A DNA stretch of 64,000 nt, taken from NCBI GenBank assembly GCA_014529385.2, contig CM043968.1, positions 23,397,513 through 23,461,512 of the forward strand, given 5' to 3'. Source of the DNA: Adiantum capillus-veneris. Its lineage: Eukaryota > Streptophyta > Polypodiopsida > Polypodiales > Pteridaceae. This document shows, one piece after another, positions 11,101 to 21,339 of this stretch. Position numbers and translations under genes: made by a program. The notes under the pieces were generated by a model, which searched no databases, was not told the origin of the DNA, and was given only the letters and a program-made list of their open reading frames with translations. How positions within the stretch are numbered: position 1 is the first letter of the stretch; each line of letters opens with the position of its first letter.

Positions 11101-12115
11101 GCCTGTGTAGCAGTTAGTGGTCCCTGATTTCCTATCATGCTCCATGGTTTTGGTGTCGAGGTTTCTTCCGATGGATAATAGACAGGGTTTGCCACATATC
11201 CATTGGGATCTTCATAATATGCATGCATAGGCACCAAAGCCTTATCTTCTGATTCAGTTATTGTTGGTGTGTATCTTATACCAACTCAACTGGTCGTAAT
11301 CCTGGTAGGGGTGGATGTTGCCCCAACACCAGTTGTGGTCTTTCTACACCTACAGGTCCTGGTAAGTTGCCTGCTTGATATCTAGGCATCGGTGGAACTT
11401 GAGGGGAAGCTACTGGGGCTTGGGGAGCGTAAGGTCTCTCTCTCACATATCCCTTGTTATAATAACATTCCTCAGTCCCATGGTTGGTCCATTTTTGTTC
11501 AATAGCACACCACTTGGGCTGTTTAGCCTGGGGTTTGGCGTACAAGTTGATCTTGTTTAGCACTTCATCTACAAGCTGCTCCTGATTTACCGCTACTTCT
11601 CCTTTTGGTGCTGTCTTAGAAGACTTGCTTCCACTTTGCTGTGAAGATGAATCGTCATCAAGGTCCTTGAACTCCCCCTCTTTGTAGACCGCACAATTGT
11701 CCACAAGGTACAGAGCCTCCTTGGTCAACTCATTCAACGTTGTACTCCTCTTCATATGTAAGTCTTTCTGGAGATTTGCATTCCTTAGTCCTTGGATGAA
11801 TATCAGCATAAGTCTGGACTGAGTTGGCAGTTCTTTGACAGAACAGAACTTAACATATCTTTTTAGTCTTAGGGCTGCCTTTCGTACAGATTCTCCATCT
11901 TTCTGTTTGAATTTATGGATCTGTGAGACAGTATTATGAGTGATTCCCCTTTGAGAGAATTCCTCGATAAACTTGTCAAACACTTCCTCCATCGACTCAA
12001 AGCCTCTACACTCTACAGAGTCAAACCAAGTGGCAACATCATCCTCTAGGGTTAGTCCAAACCCTGCAAATTGGGTAGGAAAATCTAACACCTCTTCGGC
12101 CCTAATTACACGCAC
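11096..12115 (-). pseudogene. gypsy-1 gag, capsid region
   Basis: Two open stretches on the minus strand, 12115-11276 (279 codons) and its continuation towards 11096 after a stop near 11276. It contains a Retrotrans_gag-like capsid segment: LTLEDDVATWFDSVECRGF, VFDKFIEEFSQRGI, KFKQKDGESVRKAALRLKRY and SRLMLIFIQGLRNANLQKDL. A proline-rich tail (PQAPVASPQVPPMPRYQ) follows. Gag forms the particle that packages element RNA. The C-terminal zinc-knuckle part lies on the far side of copia-1 at 5090-5852. Confidence 0.85.
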
Positions 12116-12148
12116 AAAGGCTGCTACATGATCTCTTGGGTCTCTGCT

Positions 12149-12526
12149 TCATGTGTATTTCTTGTTTACCCATTTTTGCACTTGCGAAGGTCTAATTCTT
12201 CGATGGTCCACAAACCTCATCATTGGATCTCCCCGTCCTAGTCGATATAACTTCTCAGGCCTTCTATAATAGGCTGGTTCCTCTCCCAATGGTGCTCCTA
12301 AGCCATAATTTCTAACGGTTCTCGCTGGAGGTGGTTCTTCTCTACGAACTCGTTCTATGGGTGGTTCTCTAGGCTCTGTTGACCCTTGTGTTTTTGGCTT
12401 ACTCTCTGCTTGATACCTTGAATAGTGTGGTGGTTCTTGCAAATCCCTGAGCCCTCGTGCGGCTTGATAACCATCTCGATTTCGGTCTGGTTCCATTGTT
12501 GCACTCTGTCGTAGCCATGCCTGCAA
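12149..12526 (-). pseudogene. gypsy-1 gag, proline- and arginine-rich segment
   Basis: 125 codons joining the N-terminal extension to the capsid region. It is rich in Arg, Pro and Glu (PREPPIERVRREEPPPARTV), then PAYYRRPEKLYRLGRGDPM and a basic end (RRIRPSQVQKWVNKKY). No catalytic motif is present. Stops or frameshifts separate it from its neighbours, so the gag frame is broken here. Function beyond being part of gag is unknown. Confidence 0.65.
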
Positions 12527-12598
12527 TGATGGTTGGTTTGCTGGTTGGTCTTGGCCGTTGAATGCTTGCGATCGGGTGGAATGTGAGGTAGCGTCATA

Positions 12599-13431
12599 CT
12601 AATCTAAAAAAGGATTCGTTGACCTACTTGGGGTGTAGGGGACTCTTGGCACTTCTTCAGGGGCATATGCTGATGCTCCTGGACCTGTTGCCCTCTCTAC
12701 CTCCTCTGGGAGAATACGTTGGTATTCTCGCCCGTATCTATCAACAAAAACTATACCCTTCCCCGTAACAGTTTCATAAGAGAATAAGTAAAGAACTTTG
12801 TCTTTGCTTAATTCGTTTACGTATGGTTCTTTGTTGCGAAAGTAAGAGACTATACCCTCACTCTCATGTTTGTAGATTCCCACATTCTCGTTATAAGTTG
12901 GAATTCTAGTTGTTTTTTCTTATCATACATAAAAATAGCTCCGCGCCGATCAATGTTTGGTGGCGGTTCTTGAGTTTCTGAAACCATTTTCCCTTTTGCC
13001 ATGTTATCTCCATATCTGTTGTAATCTTCAGGGTTACTAACTATTAAATAGTGGTTTCCCTTTTCGTCTCGGAATCTATCTCCATCATCATAGACTCGGA
13101 TTATCTCCAATCTTTGAGCTGGCCTCTCTTCGATACAAATGCACTTGCGGCCTCGATAGTCAGAATAGACTAGGGCTCCTCTCGAGTTTGTTCCCTCCAA
13201 GAAGATCACCGTGAGCTTGGAATCACTCAAAGAATTTTGGAAGGTGCTTCCTCCTCGCATAGGTCCATCATAGGGAAAACCTCCTGGCTGTTGACTACCC
13301 ATCATGAAGAAAGATTTGTCTGACGACGTGTCAGTATCACTACCTTCCTCAATAATCGGTGCTAGCGGATCTAGCCTTGCCTGAGTTGCACTCTCTTCGG
13401 TGGACACTAAGCTACCTTGGTTACCTGCCAC
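12599..13431 (-). pseudogene. gypsy-1 gag, N-terminal extension
   Basis: Two overlapping open stretches (13431-12850, 193 codons; 12883-12599, 94 codons) give the start of gag, with a frameshift near 12870. The likely start is the ATG at 13431 (AGNQGSLVSTEESATQ), the first after the long leader. After an acidic Ser/Thr-rich start, there are three similar short blocks: RGALVYSDYRGRKCICIEER, DGDRFRDEKGNHYLIVSNPE and GKGIVFVDRYGREYQRILPE. I do not recognise this domain; it may be a small beta-rich repeat. Confidence 0.65.
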
Positions 13432-13894
13432 CTTCTAGTCTCTAACAATGTATCTTCCTGATCTTAAATTCATCAAACTTATCAATGCAATTTATCACAA
13501 ATCCAACCACTCACCTGGCAAAGGTCAATTTCTGCTCAACTTCTTGCTTTGTTGCTGAATATACCTGTACACAAGCGTTTTAATTTCGGCAATTGAATCA
13601 AAGAATTTATCTGCTAGAGGTTATCTTAGTAATGATTGGTATAACTGGAGAGTTAATCTCAACCACTTCTGTATTTTATACACTGATGATGTTCTAGATT
13701 AGGTTTGCTAATCTGAAACAGTACTACCCTCACATGTTGGTCAACTTACGTGAATAAGTTTGAATTTAGTCTTTGCTTCGTCAAATGGGCAAACAAGGTC
13801 TAAATTCACTTCTGAAAGAAGTTCTGAAACCCTTAAGCCAAATGGAATCTCACTGTCTATGCCAGGTCAAATTTTCCTTGCAGTATATCCCGAT

Positions 13895-13918
13895 AGACAT
13901 CCTACGCGTAGAATGTCT
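13895..13918. repeat. 24-bp leader palindrome, copy 1 (one mismatch)
   Basis: Half-site AGACATCCTACG followed by its reverse complement, with one changed base in the second half (CGTAGAATGTCT). The centre is ACGCGT. Confidence 0.9.
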
Positions 13919-14170
13919 CCTGCTGTGTTTTGCCTGGATTTTTGCACTGTTGTTTCCCCTTGTTGTGCTGAGCTTACAGCTGCTTTACTTTTTGATTTGG
14001 ACACCTATTAGCTGGTCAATGAGTCAGAAATCTGTTCCGACAGCCTGTTGCTGGTATTGATCAGTCTAATCAACTCCAAATTGGACCAAAATTGACTAGT
14101 AGGCTTGCCTCAGGCTATATATGGGCCTTACTATGCTCAAAGTCAAAGTCTGGCTTCAATTTCTTGCATT

Positions 14171-14194
14171 AGACATCCTACGCGTAGGATGTCT
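14171..14194. repeat. 24-bp leader palindrome, copy 2 (perfect)
   Basis: AGACATCCTACG directly followed by CGTAGGATGTCT; perfect dyad with no loop. Confidence 0.95.
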
Positions 14195-14295
14195 TTTTCA
14201 TCAGAATGGCTTCAAACTCAATGCCCAGGCTCTCCTTGAGTTGCTGATCACTTTGGTATACTCAGAATTCAGTTTGGAGTCCCAAATCACTCAGA

Positions 14296-14319
14296 AGACA
14301 TCCTACGCGTAGGATGTCT
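14296..14319. repeat. 24-bp leader palindrome, copy 3 (perfect)
   Basis: The same perfect dyad as copy 2, 125 bp further on, in different flanking sequence. Confidence 0.95.
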
Positions 14320-14738
14320 TTTTGTCCTGTTTGACCCCAGATTTGTCCCACAGCTTCCCCTTGATGTCAGTAACCCAATGGTATGCTTAAATTTTGTTTT
14401 GGATGCCAAAAGTCCCAAATTTTAGTTGTTCTTGCCTTTTTCAGTCAAAAGTTCTAAAGTCCACTTTGAACCCAATTTTCTCACCCAAATGAGGTGAAAC
14501 CCCTTTCAGTCACTCAATATATCATGCAAGACATGCTCATGCAGCCATCTTATGGTTTTGGTCTCAAAATAATGTTTTGGCACTATTTGGGTAGGATGTC
14601 TGGTAATTTCAGTCTATCTAGCCTTATCCTGTCAAGATATGGCCAAATTTCCACTTTCCAGTTGAAATTAGGGCAAACCCTACCTTCTGAACACACTGGT
14701 CAACTCAAAATCCCAAAATTCCTCCCAGATTAGCATGT

Positions 14739-14762
14739 AGACATCCTACGCGTAGGATGTCT
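14739..14762. repeat. 24-bp leader palindrome, copy 4 (perfect)
   Basis: The same perfect dyad. An isolated half-site (GTAGGATGTCT) also occurs at 15664-15674, inside the LTR. Confidence 0.95.
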
Positions 14763-15292
14763 CATGGCTTAAAATTCAATTTTTTTCTAACAGGTATGCT
14801 CCTGATGCTCTGTAGATCTATCAGAAACACTCACAGTAACTTTTGGACTTCAATTAGGCTTTTAAACACACTTTTGCGTCTTTTTGAGTCTTTTACAAAC
14901 TTGTAATGACTTTACCAAGCAAGTGTTCATGCATGAAATGCTCTAGATCCTGAATCATGATGTCCTACTTACTCTACTCCTACCTATCATGTGAAATGGT
15001 GATAATGGTGTTTTTGGTTGCTTTTTGGCCTCTTCGGACTCTCAAGCTCTCCTCTCACCGCTTCTACCACTCCAACTCCTACTCTAGAACTCAACTACCA
15101 CCTAAAACTACCTAAGTCTACCTCATCTACCTAAGTCGAAGGATCTAGGCCAGACACATGCTCCCTAGACTCCCTCTAAGACCTAGAGAGTCCTCCACCC
15201 TCTGATCCTATCTAAATGTAAAGCGAGACTCTTGGCAAGCCAAAAATCCCAATCCTCAAGGATTAGTTTCGGTCACCTACCTAAGGTTTTCG

Positions 15293-15310
15293 TCCCCGGC
15301 AGCGACGCCA
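15293..15310 (-). other. gypsy-1 primer-binding site
   Basis: On the element strand this reads TGGCGTCGCTGCCGGGGA, starting one base after the LTR end CCAACA. The plus strand therefore shows a tRNA-like 3' end finishing in CCA. It resembles the TGGCGCCGTTGCCGGGGA type of plant gypsy elements, usually assigned to tRNA-Asp; the exact tRNA was not checked. Confidence 0.85.
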
Positions 15311-16245
15311 ATGTTGGACGGATACGCCACGACGGACGTTAGCACAGCGAGAACTCACCTAACATGTAATGTCAGCTAAGGACGAAGCTCGACCCACAGG
15401 CGTGTGGAAGCAAGCATAAGGTGTAAACCTACACTCGACCGACTCCTAACTAATTCCTACAGAGGTCTCTACCAATTATCTAAGTCACAGCCTTCAAGAG
15501 TGCATAAGAGGAAACTTCCTACAACGCTTTCTAGAGCCGAACACCCATCAAGCAATCTCGAAACACCATAGAACTTGAATGAGACCCTACTAATACCAAT
15601 AGGTCAATCTCCCTAAGGTCTATGAACCAAAATCCCGACCCAAAACACCCGGTGCAGAAACATGTAGGATGTCTTGCCGAAATCTGCAGGTCTTCGTTTT
15701 TGAAATCTAAAGTGCCTAATGTGTAGTTCTACTCAATGTGAACGCGTGGATATGCTCCAATGCAAAATCGGACAACGTATACTCACCCAAACACCCGATG
15801 AAGCTCGTAGAAGGAGCTCGCAAGACCGAACCGTATGCGCGCAATGTAGGTATCAGCGCGTAGCTCTCGTCAAGGGCAACACGCTGCACTTCTCCGCACT
15901 CAATTCCGACCACCGGAGCACACGTAGCGTCAAGATGAAGGTCACACACTCTCTCTCGTACACAGTACGCTCTCTCACAGACTTCAAACTTGTTTTTAAA
16001 ATGACAAAAATGTTTTTTCATTAAGGTCAAAAAATGGTATATATACCTTACAATTTCTCAAACCCTAAAGTTCCAAAATCAACCATCTAATCAATCTAAC
16101 TATCAAAACTAGGATACAATCTGAAAACTTCTGTAAGTCCCAATAGTTACAAGGTGAAAAATCCGGTCTTCCTCAATGAACGAATAATTACAAAAAATAA
16201 GAGTCCTCCGAGTAGTTACTGCCGTGGGGTGTGTCCAGCTTCTAA

Positions 16246-16835
16246 CACTATTAGAGAAATTAGAGTAAGGGATAGCACACACACACACACACATATCCTT
16301 CTTTAAGCTAATTGAATCTTACTAATCTATTAGACATATTAGAGTAAGAGATAGCGCGCACACACACACACACACACACAGCTAATTGAATCTTACTAAT
16401 CTATTAGAGAGATTAGAGTAAGAGATAGCGCACACACACACACATATCCTTCTTTAAGTTAATTGAATCTTACTAATCTATTAGAGAGATTAGAGTAAGA
16501 GATAGCACACATACACACATATCCTTCTTAAAACTAATTGAATCTTACTTATCTATTAGAGAAATTAGAGTAAGAGATAGCACACACACACACACATAGC
16601 TAATTGAATCTTACTAATCTATTAGAGATATTAGAGTAAGAGATAGCATACACACACACACACACATATCCTTCTTAAAATTAATTGAATCTTACTAATC
16701 TATTAGAGAGATTAGAGTAAGAGATAGCACTCACACACACACACATATCCTTCTTAAAACTAATTGAATCCTACTAATCTATTAGAGAGATTAGAGTCAA
16801 AAATAGCACACATGCATCATTCCTAAAGTTAATTG
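16246..16835. repeat. LTR minisatellite, about 8 units with (AC)n inserts
   Basis: Roughly eight copies of a 65-90 bp unit: TTAATTGAATCTTACTAATC, then TATTAGAGAGATTAGAGT, AAGAGATAGC, a variable (AC)n run and often ATATCCTTCTT. Each unit holds the dyad CTAATCT...AGATTAG. Units differ mainly in the length of the (AC)n run. It lies downstream of the TATA box on the element strand, so it would be transcribed. Confidence 0.9.
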
Positions 16836-16981
16836 AATGTTTAATTAATACGCACCTTATTAGTCCACTAGAGTTTTTGCTCTCTTAGTGGTTTGTGGAC
16901 GCCTTCTCTCTAAGAGAAGTGGCAGCACTTCGTGAGTACTATAGAGGCAATCTCTATGTCTAAAGTGTGAGCATGGATGCT

Positions 16982-16990
16982 CTATTTATA
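16982..16990 (-). promoter_or_regulatory. gypsy-1 LTR TATA box
   Basis: The element strand reads TATAAATAG, followed by AGCATCCATGCTCAC, a typical plant TATA context. Its position inside the LTR and its orientation fit the element promoter. Confidence 0.7.
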
Positions 16991-16999
16991 GCAGAAAAG

Positions 17000-18165
17000 A
17001 AAACGTCCAACTTTTTTTATCCAAAAAAAATATTTTTTTTTATTTTTTTTTCCAAAAATCATACCCGCGTTTTTAGTAACCTTGTGGTACCCATTAGCTT
17101 GACCACTTTGTCATTATCATCAAAAGATAAGGCCACACAGCCCCCCCTCATTAAGATTTAGCCTCTCCTTTTCATGTGATAGTGTGTCCCACTTTGTCCC
17201 CTCCTATGTGAGTTTAGGTGAGTCCATGTGCCTTCATTTGTCATCCCTGTGTATTCTTTTGTCTTTATAATTATTTTATTTATTTCTTTAATGATAATTT
17301 ATTTTAAACTTTACAGTCTTATATTAACTTTACAGTAGTACAAGAAAATTCTACAATCAGTAAATAAGTCTTGCAATAAGTTAATTGGTGATTCATATAG
17401 CTAAACATGTCAGAATTTTGTAGCGTAAATTTTAAATTCTAGGTTTTCTTAGCCTACGATTCATAATTTGAACTCGAATATCTTAAATAATGAGTGATGG
17501 TGGTTTAAAAAAATTCAAATGCGTAATAGAACTTGTGTGAAATTCGAAAGTAGAGACCTTACATGCAAAGACTTTACTTCTAGTGCTATTAAGTTCGTGC
17601 CCTTCATCTAACACATGTTTGACATCGTCCCTACAAAACCATACCCATGTCTGATTGTTACGCCCCTCCCAGTTGCATTTCCCCCAAAAACTTGGTGCCG
17701 CTGTTTCCTTGGCAAGTGAACTTAGACCCGTGTTTGCACCTGCGGATTGCCCACATGGTTACTTGTGATGCATCTCCAAATGACAACTTTCGAGCCTTTC
17801 TTTGTCGAGCAACATTTTGAGTGACATACTCTGGCCTATGTGAACTATTTGCCTCCTTGCCTATAACATTGCCGAATTACTTACGTCGCCTTGTCATTGT
17901 AACCCTCTCTCCAAAAAACTCAGGCACCTTTGGAAGACCAGTTCTTCCAATTGCATCGTTCACAACACGGTTAGTCTGTGATGGAGTAGGTGTGTGAAAT
18001 TGTCGTGAAGTTGCCTTGTCTCTCATCTTGCTTATGCTTGGTCCGCTTCCTATATACTTACCCTCTTTATATGCCGTTCTTTTGGATTGTTGAAGAAGAG
18101 TGTTCCCAATATCCAAAACTATTGCATCGTACAAAGACATTTTAGGCTTGTGACCTTCACCTGCT

Positions 18166-18166
<1 letters not shown>
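17000..18166. other. unassigned region, possibly outer LTR of gypsy-1 then flanking DNA
   Basis: AT-rich, with poly-T runs near 17030-17050 and no convincing frame. The first part probably still belongs to the gypsy-1 LTR. A minus-strand open stretch (18395-17877) crosses the (CT)n tract; its part after the tract (SLYDAIVLDIGNTLLQQS) has normal composition but matches no family I know. It could be a gene relic. Confidence 0.4.

Positions 18167-18167
<1 letters not shown>

Positions 18168-18213
<46 letters not shown>
18168..18213. repeat. (CT)n microsatellite
   Basis: Uninterrupted CT/TC dinucleotide run of about 46 bp. Confidence 0.95.
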
Positions 18214-18217
<4 letters not shown>

Positions 18218-18399
18218 TCCGAAGTGCAACACATGCAGTTTTGCTGGGGAGAGTTTTGCTATGCGCACGCCAGTTTGACGGGGGAGAGCATAGGGAGGGC
18301 GAGTTGCCGGTGGTGGGGCGAGCATAGGGAGGGTGAGTTGGTGGGGCGAGCATAGGAAGGGAAAACATCCTTTTTTTTGGGTACATGACTTGCATATGT

Positions 18400-19086
18400 T
18401 ATGGGTTCTTCCTAATGCTATGGACAGTTGGGTTTCGAGCCTCTCTGTTGTTTGTTCACCACATATATCGATCTATAAAATGTGAGTGAGAAACTCTCCC
18501 TCTTGAGAAATTTTTCTTACGAGAAATTCTGCTTTGTCTTGCCTCTCAGCTATCCACGTGTCACTGTTTTTTTCTATCGTTTTTTTAAAATCTCACATTA
18601 TTGAAAGTAATTAATATTGGGCTATGCTCGCGCTCTCTCGCTCTCTCGTTCTCTCTCTCTCTCTCAAAGAAAGCATCACATTAGACCTTGGATACTTGAC
18701 TCTCTCTCTCTCTCACTCAAAGAAAGCGTCACATTAGACCTTGGATACTTGACTCTCTCATTGCACCTCTTTTTTGTTGAATATTTGGAACCAGCCGTAT
18801 TCACTTAAGACCAATTGCATTAGTAACTTACAACCATAGAGCAACGTGCCATTGTCAATTTGGATGGTGCATGCATGGAATTAAAAGTAGGGTTCTTTAT
18901 TAGAATAATGGGGAAGCAACTCAAGCCTGAGAATGCTTTGAAAACCTTTGCATAAGAATCAACACCTCTTTTATTTGCTAAACTATACACCTTTACAACA
19001 CTTGATAATGTAACAATCAAGTGATGAATTTGATAATAGAATAGAGTGCCTGGCTTAACGTGGGTAGCAAAAAAAAAAAAAAAAAA
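18400..19086. repeat. intergenic region with a 53-bp tandem duplication at 18664-18757
   Basis: No gene recognised. TCAAAGAAAGC plus CATTAGACCTTGGATACTTG occurs at 18664 and again at 18717 (offset 53 bp), with (TC)n between. An A-run at 19069-19086 leads into the hairpin element at 19087. Confidence 0.7.
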
Positions 19087-19175
19087 GAGCAATAGCGATA
19101 TCGCTATTGTTACTTTTTTTTTTGGCTTTTTTTAAGATCAAAATAAAAAAAACAATAACGATATCGCTATTGCTC
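19087..19175. mobile_element. MITE-like 89-bp element with palindromic ends
   Basis: The ends are inverted repeats of about 25 bp: left GAGCAATAGCGATATCG then CTATTGTT; the right end reads the same on the other strand with C replaced by T at one site. Each end is itself a near-perfect palindrome around GATATC. The interior is short T- and A-runs. It is bounded by poly-A on the left and poly-T on the right, so a target duplication cannot be read with certainty. Confidence 0.6.
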
Positions 19176-20040
19176 ATTTTTTTATTTTTGTACTTGGTGA
19201 GCCCTTCTCGCACGCCATAGTCGGCCATCACCTTCACACGTTGGTGAGCCATCTCTTTCGACGGGTGCTCCTCCATCATCTTCGACCACACGAGTTGAAG
19301 GATTGTAGGCATCGGAGTCAAGGTTGAGCAGCGTGTAGAAGGAGCCAAGGTTCAACGAGGTCATAGACAGGAAGACGGCGGACTTGGGGTCTCACACAGG
19401 GCTACGAAGTGTTGCTGGATCGCCATCGAGAGAATGAAATTTCTCCATCTGAGAGAGAGTACTCCTCTTCTTCGTCACCCTCCATCTCGCATTAACACGG
19501 GGCTGCGCGTTGGTTTGGGCAATGGTGAGGAGAAGGCCATTGTTGACGAGCTGGCTGATGGGTGCGTGCGAGATTTTCCTTCGATCAGTGATCCGTCGGC
19601 TATTACCTTCGCCTGGTGCTCGCCTGGTGCTCGCCTGGTGCTCAGCTCCACCAAGTCCTTGCCTATTCAGAATAAGCAAAAATATTACCTGTTCCATTTA
19701 CATTCTCCAACCCTCTGAAAAGGTTCCATTTCCATCTCTACAAAGAAGTTGAATCCCAACTTGTAGACTAACTTCTTTTTGAACTGGCAGATACCGTTGG
19801 CAACATCCACCCCAAAATGAATGTACTTACTACAGACACCGTACCGTGTCATGGCCGTCAAAAAGCAATGGTTGGCATATGAAGCCTCTCTTTCAATCCG
19901 GTAAGAAGACCACCTCAATCTAGTGTTAAGTGAAGCCTCTTTGTAGAAAGTGAAGGTCCCAAGAGAAGATCGCCTGCTGGGAGAGAGAGATGTGGGAAGG
20001 TGGTAGTGTGTGATAGTGAGGAGAGAGGGAAAGAGAGAGG
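19176..20040. other. intergenic, no gene recognised
   Basis: Moderately GC-rich between 19200 and 19640, with short open stretches on both strands (minus 19697-19392 is the longest, about 100 codons) but no family-level motif. A TCGCCTGGTGC unit is repeated three times near 19607-19640. It may contain a gene relic. Confidence 0.4.
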
Positions 20041-20056
20041 ACACATGAGGCACATT

Positions 20057-20087
<31 letters not shown>

Positions 20088-20561
20088 CATGGGAGGACAT
20101 GTGATGAGGGACCAAGATAATTGTGTACACAACAATGTTTAGTTGTTATATTGTAACTCAACATCATCAAATAAATAAAGTTATTTAGGTCATTTATTAG
20201 TCTCCACTCTCTATCTTTGTTTTAATCTATTTGGTTTTAGATATGTACACAAGAGAGAGAGAGAGAGAGAACATTGTAGCCTAAATGATTTTAGCATGCG
20301 ATAGCGTGAACATACACCCAACTCAGAGTAATTGTTTTCTTTTGGTTCAATTTGATAGAAAACCACATCGCAATGTGGGGGGAGGGATAGGGATTAGTGG
20401 GGTAGAGGAGAAGAGAGAGGGTAGGAGGAGCAGATGGAGAGATGGAGAGAGAGAGGGGGGGGGGGGGGGGGTGTAGGGGTTAGAAAACCATATTGCAATG
20501 TGGGGGGCGGTATGGGGATTAGTGTGGTAAAGGAGAAGAGAGAGGTGTGAGGAGGAGCGCA

Positions 20562-20628
<67 letters not shown>

Positions 20629-20682
20629 GTCCTCAGAGGTCAAATATGACCTGTGGGACCAAATACACAAATTACAAAGGTA

Positions 20683-20733
<51 letters not shown>

Positions 20734-20870
20734 GGGGTAAGGGATTAGTGGAGGAGTGGGTAAGAGAGAGGGTAATAGGAGCAGGAGAGAGAGAGAAAAA
20801 GAGAGAGAGGGAGAGAGAGAGCAAGCACGGTTTAGTGGGAGAGAGGGAAAGAGAGAGGACACATGAGGCA

Positions 20871-20949
<79 letters not shown>

Positions 20950-21306
20950 GTAGAGAAGAGAGAGGGATGAATGAGGTAGAGGAGAGGGAGAGAGAGAGAT
21001 AGAGAGAGAAGAAAGGGGAGGGGGAGGGTAGTGGGGGAGAGAGAAATAGAGACATGGGGGGACAAGAGGGGAGGGAGGGAGAGGGAGAGAGAGAGAGAGA
21101 GAGAAGAGAGAGAGAGGAATGAGGTAGAGGAGAGGGATGAGTGGTGAGTAAGGAGGAGGAGGATGGCGGCTAGAGGAGGAGATGGAGGAAGAAGGTGGAG
21201 GGGAGGGAGGATGTTGGAGGAGGAGAAGCAAGTGGAGGGGAGGAGGCACATGGGCGGCAAGAGGAGGAAGGAGAGCTAGGGAGGGCGGCCAAAAAAAAAA
21301 AAAAAA
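20040..21306. repeat. purine-rich and microsatellite block
   Basis: Plus strand is almost entirely G and A with long (GA)n and (AC)/(GT)n runs (for example 20560-20622, 20689-20730, 20876-20947). Degenerate units of about 130 bp begin with AGAAAACCACATCGCAATG at about 20357 and AGAAAACCATATTGCAATG at about 20481; each has a short CCACAT/ATGTGG dyad. The block ends in an A16 run at 21291-21306. Open frames here are artefacts of repeats. Confidence 0.85.
20623..20688 (-). repeat. LINE-B-like 3' tail motif
   Basis: The segment between two microsatellites (plus TTATCGTCCTCAGAGG ... ATGACCTGTGGGACCA ... TTACAA) resembles the 3' tail of LINE-B at 39535-39595 (TTAACGTCTTCAAAAGG ... GTGACCTATGAGACCA ... 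TTACAA). It may be the tail of a very short LINE or SINE copy. Confidence 0.45.
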
Positions 21307-21339
21307 GCTCACTCCAAAGCTCGCTCCATTGAACTCGCT

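Larger units (their letters stand above)
13440..15292 (-). other. gypsy-1 untranslated leader between PBS and gag
   Basis: About 1.85 kb without a credible frame on either strand. On the element strand it lies between the primer-binding site and the first gag ATG, so it is the 5' leader of the genomic RNA. It contains four copies of a 24-bp palindrome at 13895, 14171, 14296 and 14739, and a pyrimidine-rich part (plus strand) at about 15040-15150. Such leaders usually hold packaging and dimerisation signals. Confidence 0.75.
1..16990 (-). mobile_element. Ty3/gypsy LTR retrotransposon gypsy-1 (3' end outside window)
   Basis: Read on the minus strand, the order is 5' LTR (from 15312 rightwards), primer-binding site (15293-15310), leader, gag, protease, RT, RNase H, integrase. 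RT before integrase is the Ty3/gypsy order. The integrase runs off the left edge, so the 3' LTR and its target duplication are not visible. The right limit of the 5' LTR is not determined; 16990 is only the TATA box. The internal region is interrupted at 5853-11095 by copia-1. Many in-frame stops show it is a decayed copy. The long gag, the spacer ORF between protease and RT, and the long leader suggest the Tat/Athila-like branch, but lineage was not tested. Confidence 0.9.
15312..16990 (-). repeat. gypsy-1 5' LTR (inner edge defined, outer edge not)
   Basis: The inner edge is TGTTGG on the plus strand at 15312 (CCAACA on the element strand), next to the PBS. A good TATA box lies at 16982-16990 on the element strand, so transcription would start near 16950 and run left through the minisatellite at 16246-16835. 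The outer edge must lie right of 16990, but without the other LTR it cannot be fixed. This implies an LTR longer than 1.7 kb. Confidence 0.7.

Noticed and set aside
13760-14733. Plus-strand frames in the gypsy-1 leader
   Set aside because: Short, overlapping, antisense to the element, without motifs; the region is best explained as leader RNA.
16246-16835. CRISPR-like array (regular repeats with variable spacers)
   Set aside because: The variable parts are (AC)n runs, the units are 65-90 bp and diverged, and the context is a plant LTR.
17877-18395. A 172-codon minus-strand gene
   Set aside because: Its middle is a (CT)n tract read as Arg-Glu, and neither end has a recognised domain. Kept only as a possible relic.
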